The translations under genes and the position numbers were made by a program. The notes beneath the pieces are model-generated. The model was given only the letters and a program-made list of their open reading frames with translations. It was not told where the DNA came from and made no database searches. A stretch of 64,000 nucleotides of DNA from Mantis religiosa (Eukaryota > Arthropoda > Insecta > Mantodea > Mantidae). Below are positions 1 through 11,960 of the stretch, in pieces. Each line of letters begins with the position of its first letter. Position 1 is the stretch's first letter. The stretch spans positions 218,139,271 to 218,203,270 of the forward strand of contig CM060947.1 of NCBI GenBank assembly GCA_030765055.1. Direction: 5' to 3'.

Positions 1-1102
1 CGTTGTTATTAAGATAAGTGAAATTTTAAGAATGTTACCTATTAATATTATATAAAATTCCTTAAAAGCTGTCCTTAAAACTTGCCCTTAAACTAATTTC
101 TGCTGATAGATACTAATTTAGTTGGCCACCGAGAAGAGATTCCTATTCCTCTTCCCCTACACAAGAGTGCTGTTTCAACAAAAGGCCTGAGTAGACCAAT
201 AGTAATCTTGTTTCCACGTCATTAAGGGAAGTTCAAGTGACACTACCAACTTCAGAGGCAGAGAGACTGCATAGTATCTTAAGCACTGTACGTTTTCCCC
301 CCACGCGGCAGTGCCAGCAAAAGCCCGGAAAACAAATATGCTTGCATTAAATTTGCCAAGGAATATCTTGCATCTGGTCCAAAGGCCAATTTATGCAGTG
401 TTTGTTACACTCTCCGACCTTTACAAATGGCAGCACCATACGAATCTAAATCTGTACCAACACACAAATATAGCACCTGCTTTCTTTTTGCGTAGGACGA
501 AAATAATGTCATTTATTAATAGAGCAGTCATTGCAAAAGCGGGGTCAGTTATTCAAACGTGAAAAATACGAATATCTGTAAGTTGGAAATATTTTATATT
601 CAATTTCCACGCGTCTTATTATTATCGATTCTAATAATCATTATAGAAAAGAAATACTAACGCTCATAATGACCTATGGTGGGTGGAGTAAATAATTATA
701 GTTCATTCCTGCCTCAAATAACTCAGAAAACTTTCCGTTATTTTGGATTCTCTTAAAACTGGCTCAACTATTTTTGTAAAAAAATATATGTTTAATATTT
801 CTGCACGATAAATACAATATGCCACTGAAGTCCTGTTCATTCTTAATGCATTTCAGGAAGACAATGATACATCACAGAAACCATAGAGAGAATGGAAAAT
901 AAGTTGTGTCAAAGTAGTTTTCTCTTAGCATCAGACGTTTCCGAAATAATCGTTATTGTACGTTTTAAGTTTTGCCAGTTTGAGATGTAATCGGGTACCT
1001 ACTATGCATCTTTGATAACCTGTATAACCGGTTCTTTTCTCCAATTGAGCTTATCATTAAGAAACAGTGGGTTAAGATATAAAGAAATAGGCTTTGTATT
1101 GC
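1..1102. other. AT-rich sequence, nothing recognised
   Basis: No ORF above background, no tandem repeat and no recognisable transposon end. The 83-codon ORF at 311-562 has no family signature. Confidence 0.5.
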
Positions 1103-1225
1103 CTTTTTTTTTGTAATTTTACTGCCTCCAACGTTAAGTCATATCGAACGGTGAATGAAATGGGTGATATGATGCTCAGATGAGTCCGAGGTCCATGGGG
1201 CTTAGAGCTAACCGACATTCGTAAA
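1103..1225 (-). repeat. SINE family 1, truncated copy
   Basis: Only the tail half is present: T-run, CGTTAAGTCATATCG, then the body to ACCGACATTCGT. The tRNA-like head is missing (5'-truncated). Confidence 0.8.
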
Positions 1226-2035
1226 CATTATGTATGCACCCAAGTATATATTGTTTAAAATGACAAACATTTATGTAATATAAAGTGCATAGAAGAATAC
1301 ATTTTTGTATTAGCAGTGTAGTATATAAAAATATCTTTGAACTGGTTGCAAGAATTCGTATTAGTGTGCCACCGTGGACTTTTATATCAGTTTTGCCACT
1401 AAACCTCTGCTTCAAATGATGTTACGTTATTTCAAGTAGCTATAAAATATTGGTTAATAAAATTCGATCAAATTCATGACGCTTTACTTCCCAAACAATT
1501 CAAGATATCCGATTGACACTTACATGGGATGTAGGCACATGCTTTCTTAGTTTTCTGAACTGTGTTTATTTAAGTTTGTTAAGGAAGATCGTTTGTTTTA
1601 TTAATTAAGCCATTTTTATTACAATTTATAGCGACTTTTTATAAACACAGCCGTATTATTAATACCTAAGTAGATCCGTAGCAGCAATTTGTTGTTGCTT
1701 TACCATGTTCAAAATTAATGTAGCTATCATCAATAGCTGTTGGATGCAAAATGCATTAAAAACTTGTATATATTTCAAAGAGTATGTAACTTGCATATAT
1801 CTCAGTTTGCTTGAGTACATAGACGCTGCCTTATGTAATAGTACTATCACTCTGTATATTAATAAACATTCCATGAAACATCGGGTAAAATGTGTAGGTT
1901 TGATTATTTTGTGCGAAGCAGTATAAAAATACATTTAAAAGATAGGTATAATGTCTATAATATATACAAAATTAAAGAGGAAATTCCAACGAATAAGACT
2001 AAATAACAAATCTGTCTCCATGTAAGTATATGATG
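1226..2035. other. AT-rich sequence, nothing recognised
   Basis: Overlapping short ORFs on both strands, no conserved motif. Confidence 0.4.
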
Positions 2036-2038
2036 ATG

Positions 2039-2285
<247 letters not shown>

Positions 2286-2504
2286 CAGCAGCAGTAGTTT
2301 CATATAACCTCGCTCCGCTGACATGTATCACTACGCGTGCAACTACCTTCCCCCTCACCCTAATTGGTTAATGCTTTCGCGCCATAGGCCATAGGCGGTG
2401 CCTTCCCGTCACATTGAAAGCTGCAGTAAACGTCACAATAATTGCCAGGAAGATACACAAAATCATACAAATAAGAATATGAAGGCATACAAAAATAATG
2501 AAGT

Positions 2505-2990
2505 TTATAATAAAACGGAGCAAGTTGAAACTGAATGAATGAGCAATGAAACTGAAACAAGTTTATAATGAAAGGCCTTCAGCTTTCTCCACTGGGATTT
2601 CTTAAATCCAGCACACATACATTGGAAAAATGCGTGTCTTTCAGTCTTAAAAGTCGTGTCACGCCATACTTGTCGTGTGTCCCTCAATCACCCGAGTCTC
2701 GTCAATGTAGTATATTTTGCAATTTGTATCCTGGTACATTCTGGTTGACCTTAAATAACGTCTTCGCCACACAGCAATATCGCCCCTGGAGTGGTAAGTT
2801 TTCCTGCTGTCTCAATTACATGTCACGATGTGCCTACGCATCTAAAACACCTGTAAGTTCAGAGCACAGCTGTTCGACTTCTTTCACTGACAAAGACGGA
2901 TTCTTCTCTGTGAGTGCATTAAACACATGCAATGCAATTCTTTTTTCGCCGCTTTGTAAAGGTTTTCCCTTGCGATGCTTCAGCTAAGAA
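2505..2990 (-). pseudogene. IS630-like (DDE_3-type) transposase remnant
   Basis: On the minus strand an N-terminal part (SGEKRIALHVFNALTEKN, SVKEVEQLCSELTGV) matches the helix-turn-helix region of this group. It is followed in other frames by YIDETRVIEGHTTS, which contains the first catalytic Asp, and by TFKTERHAFFQCMCAGFKK. The order agrees with the better-preserved copy at 47145-47591 (YLDETWVNEGHMTS). Several stops and frameshifts and a probable internal deletion make it dead. The family assignment is by eye. Confidence 0.6.
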
Positions 2991-5059
2991 CTAGCGGTAC
3001 ACTCTGCCATTATACATATAAGTACACGCGCAATAAACGATCAATAAAATAATTTAGCTCTCGCACTCGGCATAGCATACCGTCGAATGGCGATATATGA
3101 CTAATCCAGTTCAAAACAAGGTCAGTGATAAAAGTCATATAAACAAATATGTCATCACTACCGCTAAATCACGTGCTATCGTGCCATGTGCTTGAGAGCA
3201 AAGGAACCTCCTCTTTACTTCGTTTAAGAATTAACATGCATTTCAGATAAATCAACTCTGTTGCGTAATATATTTCATTCAAATAGTTACGAAAATATAA
3301 ATTTGACAATTCTGTTCCAACATATAAAGATATGTCACCATGTTCAATAACGAACTAATTTTTACCTCACAACAGTCTGCACCACAACAGCAGCCAATGA
3401 GAGGTGCTAAGGTCAAGTGACCGTTAAGAGATACGGGCAAGCTTATGTGAAACAAGGATTAGTAAAATACCATTAACTATTGGTTTAAATTGAATTAAAT
3501 ATATTGATTTGGGGTGGAGAGAATATTTTGATGCACGGAATGTAAGAGTCTCAAAACTAGTATTTTCATAAAACACAGGTTTCGAGGTTTCTGGTGGAAT
3601 GCAATACTACCTCTAATTACTATAAGGAAGTTCGCGAAGACTTACTTTCTCCTTTGTTTTATTGAAGATCGAATTTTCGTGTTTAATGCAATAGCTTCTG
3701 TAATTATTTATGGAGCACGCAAGGACGTTTTTCTATTTTTTATTTATGCATGGAGTTTCAAATGTTCATTTTCGTTGAAATATCCATATCGAATTTTAGG
3801 GTGAAATTTAATACTTCCTGTAATACTTTCTATAGGTAAAGTTACGTGTGTATTAGATTAAGGAAGGCCGCGAACAATAGAATCTCGTTTCCAGAAGTCT
3901 AGAGGAATGTTGGCCAATTTTACAGAACCATACAAATAATTACGATACACGCTCAATACAATATGTTATTACGCAACACGTTACATAACAATGAGATTAC
4001 GCAAGGAATATACCTTGACCGACGCGAGGCGACGCGGCGCTGTGCTGGCGCGAATGCACACAGTAATTACTATGTTGGGCATAAAACATTTACGTAATTC
4101 ACAGGTTAATGTGCTTGTCAAAAGCAGGAGCTGACACAGGCATTATCCTTCTCGTCACGGCTGCGGCTTCAAATCCAACGCGATATACAGTCCTGCGGTC
4201 GTCGTTAATTACACGGCAGTCCCCAGTTCGACTACCATCGGTGTGGCTTTGTGAGATGTCGCTCACTTTTACATGGAGCACCTAAATTTACTACACTGGT
4301 CTTGTGAAGGTATCACATACCGGTGTACCCTTGAATCCCTATACGGTAATACACTGCTTATGCAGTGTGTCCGTGAATTTGTGCAGTAACTCTCATGTTC
4401 AGCGGACAACGGGGAATAGAACAGTGTTTAACTTACTGCATACACACCACAGGCGAATGATATCGGTCATACATGAAATGAAATGATAATTAGGAAAGGA
4501 GATTTGGGCAGGAAACGCTTCAGATCTATATTTGAGAAAAATCTGTCAGAGACGGTGATAGCCAATTTGAACCATAAACCTCCCGAGAATTAACGACTTC
4601 TGCTACCTATGTCGGTGAATAACGCAGAGTTAAATGTGCTAAAGGATCATTTGAGTCTTGTAATTCTCTTGAGGTTGCTAGAACAGTTAGTTAAGCTAAA
4701 TAATAATAATATGAAATAAATATAATTAAAACAATAGGTTCTAATATTAATGTTATTAATAAATGCTTCCACTTGATTTTTATTATTATCAAATAAGAAT
4801 ATGATTCTTTTTTTATGTTTACTTTATGTAATGTTTGATTTGTTTCTGTCTTGCTTAAGAGTGAAAGGGGACGCAAGAGATGGAGTGATGTGCAGGGGAG
4901 AAATATTGGAAAGTAAGGTTAAGTGAATCCACACATGAAACAATATCAATATGAAGGCTGTGGACTGCATACGGAGTGTAACTAAAAGTTTAGTTTCAAG
5001 TTTTGAAAGAGTATCTACTTATCTTCATTTCCTTAACTTCAAAGAACCTACAATTTCGG
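2991..5059. other. About 2 kb without a gene
   Basis: AT-rich, with a short GC-richer patch around 4016-4075 (GACGCGAGGCGACGCGGCGC). No ORF above 61 codons and no repeat family that I could identify. Confidence 0.45.
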
Positions 5060-5463
5060 CAAGGAAAGTATTTCACCGAATACCGTCTTGGAAGCTTTCA
5101 TTACCAGTCTTCCACTTATAGATGTTCTCTCACATCAAATGTGAAACTACTAATACTACCTATAATCAACTTTTCCTTGAATTTCAAGAGCTTCATCGGA
5201 ATAATTTACATATATACATCGATGGTTCTATTATTGACGGAAAATGCGGATGTGCAATTGTTTACCCTGAACACAACAGTATTACACAAACTACCTGATC
5301 ATTTCTTTATTTTCTCATGTGAGTTACTCGCCATAAAATAAAGTTTGCAATTCATTTTAGAACCCAAAAATTATAGCTCCTTTTTGATAATTACTGAGTC
5401 AGTGAGTGCAATTCTGACCATTAAGGATAAAAAACAAAAATGCATTGGTTCAAGAAATGCATT

Positions 5464-5692
5464 GCTCGCCTCGGTAGCGTAGATGGCAGCGTGTCTGCCT
5501 CACGTTCAAGAGGTCCCGAGTTCGAATCTTGGTCAGGGTGAGTTACCTGGATAAGGTCTTTTCCGGGGTTTTCCCTTATCCTGAAAGACGAATGTCGGGT
5601 AACTCTAAGCTCCATGGACCCGGACGCATTGAGCATCACTTCACCCATTTCATTCATCGTCCGATATGACTAAATGTTGGAGGAAATACAAA
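5464..5692 (+). repeat. SINE family 1 inside LINE RNase H
   Basis: tRNA-like head (GCCTCGGTAGCGTAGATGG as A-box region, GAGTTCGAATC as B-box), then the body to ATATGACTAAATGTTGGA. It interrupts the LINE RNase H between ILTIKD and the EIQTL-like continuation. A degenerate GAAATRCA lies on both sides, a possible target duplication. Confidence 0.9.
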
Positions 5693-6155
5693 CCTTATCC
5701 AATGAAGCTATCAACTCAGGCAAAGAGATTAACATTTTGTGGATACCATCACATACAAATTAATGGCAATGAACAAGCAGATGCAGCAGCCCGCGAAGCA
5801 ACTAGTTTACCTCCAGATGAAACAATTTCAAGCATGACTTACCAAGATTATACTGCCTATATTAAAAACTACACCAGAAGAAACTGGAAAATCAGTAGTA
5901 TCACAACTCAAACAACAAACTGCATGGTAATATGACTAATGGAATATTAAGGTCTTCGCTTAAACAACTGAAACGTACACAACAAGTGGCTTTAACCAGA
6001 CTAAGAATTGGTCATGCATTCACACTTCATATTCAAGGATCCAGCCCCCATATGACAGCTTTAACTGTACATATCGTCACTAAATGTGCCAGATACACAA
6101 AGTGGCGGACGAAGAACAAGCTTCCATCTAATTATTCTACTGTCCTTAGTGATCC

Positions 6156-6664
6156 CCCGTAGAGGAGGGGACCCGTTCCCTTCAGCTGCCGTGGTGCGGC
6201 CGCTGCGGACCCCTAGCACTCGTGGTACCTCTGACGTTACTAGGGGCACCTCGGGCCGAACATTCGAGTCCCTCCCTGATTGGGAGCTGTTCGGATTGGG
6301 TTGGACTCGAGGGGACAGTGTGTTCCCGAAACCTACGGGAAATTGGGTACCTCTGGCCAGGGTATGGCCGCCCGGAGGGGGTAGAGGGTTGCCTAATAAG
6401 TCTCGGGTACTAGGCTGCAGAGCTAGTAGAAGGTGCGCTAGATCACCAGGCGGCGGAAGTCTTCCCTGCGGGGTTGACGCACCTAAGTGGCGTATCCACT
6501 TCCACCCGTCTTGATTTTCGAATCAATGGGGGGGGGGGCCTTTTAGACTCCAGATATTACCTTATGGAAAGAGCCCCGGAGCTTCGGCTCCCGTGTAGAA
6601 GTGGGCCCGGGTCCTTGGTCCTACGGGTCCAGGACTAATGGGAGTAGAACCTCTGGCGCAGCAT
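6156..6664 (+). repeat. GC-rich ~510-bp retroposed repeat, copy 1
   Basis: A sharply GC-rich block in AT-rich surroundings, inserted in the last codons of the LINE ORF. It is flanked by 15-bp imperfect direct repeats TGTCCTTAGTGATCC (6141-6155) and TGTCCGTAATGATCC (6665-6679), 13 of 15 matching, as expected of target-primed retroposition. A second copy lies inverted at 19638-20151. No reverse transcriptase and no tRNA head are seen. An open frame shared between copies (GWTRG.SVFP, PPGGGRGLP, CRASRRCAR, KWRIHFHP) may come from a parent LINE. Family unknown to me. Confidence 0.75.
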
Positions 6665-6984
6665 GTCCGTAATGATCCTAAAATGATCAGTAACATTGTA
6701 CAATTTACAAAAGAAGCTTCATTATTTCAGTTGCTGTAGTTTTAGTGCATCACTATTGTTCTCAATATTGTACTGTTGTTAATATTCCACATTATTATAA
6801 ACCTACCAAACAATGTTATAAAGTGTACCAATGTTATATTCATATTACCTTTCGAACACTGTATCAGGATGTATTATTGTGTTATTATACTATGTAATTA
6901 CTTTTTGTACAGTCGCAATATGACCATGTAGTTAGCGACTATAAACAAGGTTGAAATAAAAAAATATCAATATGAAGTTCTAAC

Positions 6985-8702
6985 AAGCGTTGGTATGTAA
7001 CAGATACACAAAAATTCGGCAAATATCAAAAACTAGTGCAGGGTAGAAATTAATAAATGGAGAAAAAGGTATAAATCGTGTAACTGCATTTAAGAACGCT
7101 ATTGTTAGCAAAGAGGTTAGGATCCAGAGCTAGCCCAAGATGTCTTTATTTCAGTAGTTAATAAATCATATCATATGATGTTATTACTGTTCAAAGTTTA
7201 AAAGTTCTAAGGGACAATATTCCAAAGTAGTCTTGAGTTAAATGAAAATGTATATACCAGTTGATCTTAAATCATTGAAGAAGATCTTGAATATATTCGT
7301 CGCCAGGAAGGCTTCAGGTCTTATTTTTTCATTGAAGAATACTTCAGAGACGTCTTCCAAAAGTGATGGAAATTTGATGAAAAGTTGCAATAGAAACTTC
7401 AGCATTCCATCTGGAGACATGAACAAATGAAAACAGACGACTCATTGGGCCACATGCGAAGAGAGAAGTGACTGCGATTTCCACAAAACTTTTTGATGAT
7501 GACCAAGTTTATATGTGATCAGAGTCCAAGCTTACTCCTTACATATATTTATCTTATACAGCAATCGGAACAATAAATATCCAGGATTTGGATGTATTTA
7601 GTCGCTTTTGGTGGTAGATTATACATTAAACCTCCTTGTCATTAATTCATTCATATATCAAATTAATATCCTCGTGAAGAGTCCATAAACTACTGACCAA
7701 AATAGTTATTTGCTTGTATGTGAGATTTTCAGATAGAGCACTGGACTTGTGCTAGTCTCTACGTATATACAGAGGTCCAAAGTAATATGCTCTTTCATGA
7801 CCACAAGAGAAGAGCCTAATGGCGACTTACCACATGAAAAAGAAAAGTACTTGACAACTCACGCCAATTACAAAAGATATATCCGAAAGAGGTAATTCCA
7901 ATAAAAATTGTTGACATTTTTTGTATTTTAATGAGACCCACAGTTTTTCTGTAGTAAACGTTGTCTATTTGACACATTTAATCATGCAAATATGTATGGT
8001 CTTTTAGTCAAAATCGTTACAGCCATTTTTGAAAAAAAAAAAAGACAAAATATTTCTCATGCCATGGTTGTTCGGGAAAGGGTATTGTTAGAAGATTTCC
8101 GTGAAACAACCATGAAATATGTAAAACATTATTAAGTTTGGTATTTAACCGACCTTTATGCTCTCCACACTGCATGAATATTAATTTTCAGTGCCTTGCT
8201 TCACACGTCGGCCTTCAAAACATGTATTTGCGATGAAATCTGGGTATCGAACTTTTGAATGGAGTACAATACTGCCTCTATTTCCTACAGGTAATCGGTA
8301 CAAAAAGTAAAAAGGAGAGGAAGCGCCGACACGATATATTCCATCCTCTCTTGACAGTCCTCATCTCTTTGGATATTACACGAATGGACGGGCCAGCTTC
8401 TTTGCGAGCGAGGCCGACCGAGAGCGCCTTTGCTACAGACCACACACACAACTTGCGCGTCAAATGAGTTTCAGAAAGGTCGGGCGCTAATTTTCACGCC
8501 TTGTTAGTCAATTGGTTCAGCCACAGACAAAGTGGTCTGCCTCATTTCTGGACCTCTCGCATGACACTATTTCTGGCATAACTTTTATTTGTCTGTTTAC
8601 TACGCGCATCACCAACCAGGCCTGTGTTATTCTAATAAATGATGAAGCATAACCTTTAATTTTCCTTAATAGTACATATACTACATTACAATTGTGGTCA
8701 GT
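6985..8702. other. About 1.7 kb AT-rich sequence, nothing recognised
   Basis: Only short ORFs. No transposon ends or tandem repeats seen. Confidence 0.45.
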
Positions 8703-8930
8703 TGACTGCTTCTGTAGCCTATGTGGTAGCCTGATTGCCTCATGTTCAGTAAGTCTCGAGTTCGGATCCCTTCAGGTTGAATTAACTGGATAAGAATTTT
8801 TCGGGGTTTTCACTTATTTTGAAAGATGAATGTCGGATAGCTCCAAGCTCTATGGACCATGGACCCATTTGAGCATCATTTCACCCATTTTATTCATCGT
8901 CTGATATAACTTAACTTTGGAAACTTAATT
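8703..8930 (+). repeat. SINE family 1, diverged copy
   Basis: All segments are recognisable from GTAGCCTATGTGGTAGCCTG to GATATAACTTAACTTTGGA, with more substitutions than other copies, so an older insertion. Confidence 0.85.
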
Positions 8931-9371
8931 ACAGATATATAGTAAATCCAGCATTAGTAAAAGAGGAACAGTTTGAAAACACTTCCTTCAAGTATTTTTA
9001 ATATTATTATTAGCTACGTAATTTAAGTCAGTCCAGTGTATTAAAATATTCTAGTTTAAGCTAACAGATCCTCTATGGAACTAACCTCTTTCTTTCTTAT
9101 TCCAGTAATTTGACAAAACCCTCCTTAGCCTATGTGCCATAGCATTGCCTTAACAGAGGAAAAATCAATTAATTTTTCACTTAAAAAAGATCAAATTAAA
9201 TAAAAATACTTATGATTTATAAATCCAACCCAACGACTAAAACATTCTTTAATCGTAAAAAAAATTGATTTTAAATTGTTTTTACATTCCGATAGCAACC
9301 ATGCTCACTATTCTTACTAACGTAGTGAAATGTGTTGCCTAACAACAGAAATCACAAGGATTGAAGTAAGC
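8931..9371. other. AT-rich sequence, nothing recognised
   Basis: No ORF or repeat of note. Confidence 0.4.
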
Positions 9372-9384
9372 AACTACAAGTTGT

Positions 9385-9633
9385 TGATTTGTTTTGTTTT
9401 GTAATTTACGTCCTCCAACATTTAGTCATATCGAATGATGAATCAAATGGGTGATATAATGCTCCAATGAGTCCGGGGTCCATGGAACCTAGACTTACTC
9501 AACATTGGTCTTTCAGGATGAGGGAAAACCGCGGAAAAAACCTTGTCCGGGTAACTCACTCTGGCCGAGATTCGAACTCGGGATCTCTTGAACGTGAGGA
9601 AGACATGCTACCATCTAAGCTACCGAGGCGGAT
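9385..9633 (-). repeat. SINE family 1, full copy with 13-bp TSD
   Basis: A full-length minus-strand copy flanked by the perfect direct repeat AACTACAAGTTGT at 9372-9384 and 9634-9646. This fixes the ends of the family. Confidence 0.93.
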
Positions 9634-9646
9634 AACTACAAGTTGT

Positions 9647-10526
9647 CGTATACAACACTATTATATCTATGCCTCCGTACCACTTCGAGTTTGGCACGAA
9701 ATGCCATCATTCAAGGGCTTCAATCTAGACGAGTAGCGGGGAATAGTGTGGCGAAGGAATAGGGGAAATTAATGCCAGTTAGTCTCTGGCACTACTATCG
9801 TTAACAGCACTTCCAGTTAGAAGTACCAACAAATAGCCATACCGAAGACATATACATTTATTGAGAAATAAACCTGATCACTAATTTTCAGTGAAAAAGT
9901 TAGCGAAAAATTGTGTTTTATTAGTATACTTATTTCCCCTTGTTTATAATTAAAACTAAATGAAACACTGTTTTCTAATTATGATTGAAAGAGAAGTCTA
10001 CTAGAAAAGCTAAAACCTGCAAGTTTACGGACACTGCAATGTGATAATGTTTTGGTTTAACAAATTCGAACGAAGTATGTTTCATTTACTAAATGTACCA
10101 TTTTCTATAATATCGTTAAAAGAAAAGATTAATTGAGATACATAAGTAGACTTGTTCCAGATCTGCACATAAATATAGAGTAAAAATGGTTAACTGCGTA
10201 AGAATTAAATAGGGTATTTACACGGAAAGTAAATGGTTCTGTGGCTGTGATGTCAAAATGCTTTATTATATTATCCATGCGTTCTGTTTGGTGGACATTA
10301 ATACAGTCAGAAAAAATTGTGGTGGATTTAGTTCACGCATGTGCAAATATTGTTACTAACTTAACTATCTTAAAGTGATATGCTGCTCTGTAATATATTT
10401 ACACATTTTATGGCACAACATATCTGCCCAAAAATGTCGACTTGACTTCGAAATCCGACAGACGTAATAATCCATTAACTTTAATGGATTATGTACGCGT
10501 GGTTGTTAACATTTAAAAAATCTTAA
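9647..10526. other. AT-rich sequence, nothing recognised
   Basis: No credible ORF. Contains a short inverted motif around 10470-10490 (TCCATTAACTTTAATGGA). Confidence 0.4.
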
Positions 10527-11055
10527 CCTGCAGTTCATACTGTGACTTTGTGGGTTAGTAAAATTAAAAGTCTAGTTTGCAGAAATTTAAAATGCTCTTT
10601 ATTTCCATAGAAAGACTGTTTGTACAGCCCTTTGCAGCAGGATGATGCAACATACCCCAACACAGCCTCTCGTGGCTTCACCACACGTAAGCAAACAAAA
10701 GAATTCACTTTCAAATTACTATACGTTTATCAGTTCTCAACTTCCAACTCGGTACAGTTCAAATGCACGAAAACTGACAATTGACAACTGCTGTTTCGCA
10801 ACTACAACCAACTAACTCAACCGTCCGTACAGGTATTTATACCCGCGCCATCGTTTCTCGCAACTTGTCGAAGTGACACGAACTTTCACGATGGAGAGAG
10901 AAAGGAAAGAATTATCCAGACTATATCCGTCTCTTTAACGCTCGGCAAGCGCTAGCGCGCATGGGTGTGCACGTGGCTTGGGCCCTACCTGTTTCTTTCG
11001 CACGCGCCTGCCGCGACCCTCCACAAACAATGCCTCGCGACAATACTTAGCTATA
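10527..11055 (+). repeat. Dispersed ~500-bp repeat (possible solo LTR), copy 1
   Basis: Shares CATACTGTGACTTTGTGG, AAATGCTCTTTATTTCC, AACAAAAGAATTCACTTTCA and the closing CGCGACAATAC region with 21623-22252. It contains a TATA-like GTATTTATACCC near 10832. The size, TATA-like element and lack of coding are compatible with a solo LTR, but TG/CA ends and a target duplication are not clear. Confidence 0.5.
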
Positions 11056-11731
11056 TCGGGCGATAGCATCTGAATTTTGGAGGTCATGTGTTTTATTTCT
11101 AACCCGTAGTATTTTCGGGGGTTTCTCCGAGAGGCACGGCGATTGTGTATTTAAATAATTGCAACAAAGTAAATTTCTGACCTCCCCTTTCATCTCGCTT
11201 CCCATATTACTTCATCTTTCGTCCTAGTTGGCTATTTCAGGTTTGCAAGTGTCTGCGATAGTTTCGGCATGTATGCCAGGTCCATTGCTCTCTGAGAGCC
11301 CTTGTCCTCCGGGTTCTAGGGTCATCATGAGATGTGAAATCCTGCAGTGCGATAGGGGAACTGGTAGTACTAGCTGCCAACGGGGAATTTCAATCTATAT
11401 CAGTTAGGATCCCTCCTCAGCAGCGACCACCCTTGGTATACTCTCATCTCACCCCTCCTTCTAGGGACGATCACAAGGCATAGACATAAGAGATCTCCTA
11501 TAGAGAGAAATGATACGTAGTGCCTTCAAACCTTGTCACAGATTCATAGGTACTGAAATTAACTACAATTTAAATATTAGCACATAATCTGAAAAAAAAG
11601 AAACACGTAAGATTTAAATTGTAAAATTCAACAATACCAAGTTTGATAATATTTCATGTCTGTAATCTAATCTTCGTCATTGAAAGGTCTAAACCCTTCT
11701 GGCGGACATGGAGATAAATGTGATGTAATTT
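11056..11731. other. Unassigned sequence
   Basis: A moderately GC-rich stretch 11160-11480 without an ORF. It may belong to an unidentified repeat. Confidence 0.35.
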
Positions 11732-11960
11732 ATGAACGTCCTCCAACGGTAAGACATATCGGACGATGAATGAAATTGGTGAAATGATGCTCAAATGAGT
11801 CCGGGGTCCTTGGAGCTTAGAGCTACCTGACATTCGTCTTTCAAGATAAGGGAAAATCCCGGAAAAAATCTTATCCAGGTAACTCGCCCTGACCAAGATT
11901 TGAACTCGGGACCTGTTGAACGTGAGGCAGACACGCTATCATCTACGCTATTGAGATGGG
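11732..11960 (-). repeat. SINE family 1 copy
   Basis: From CGTCCTCCAACGGTAAGACA to GCTATTGAGATGGGA. Near full length, moderately diverged. Confidence 0.88.

Larger units (their letters stand above)
5060..6978 (+). pseudogene. LINE 3' end (Jockey/I-like, RNase H domain), nested insertions
   Basis: Broken coding sequence of a non-LTR retrotransposon. RNase H starts at YIDGS (Asp codon at 5221-5223), continues through FSCELLAIK and ITESVSAILTIKD, then resumes beyond a SINE at LWIPSH...NGNEQADAAAREAT. Downstream come KRTQQVALTRLRIGH and LTVHIVTKCARY, the C-terminal region typical of Jockey-type ORF2. A GC-rich repeat then interrupts the last codons, and the ORF end plus an AT-rich 3' UTR follow, ending GGTTGAAATAAAAAAA near 6965. 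The reverse transcriptase is absent (5' truncation). Frameshifts and stops make it inactive. Confidence 0.8.

Noticed and set aside
311..562. 83-codon ORF near the window start
   Set aside because: Composition like its surroundings and no motif; expected by chance.
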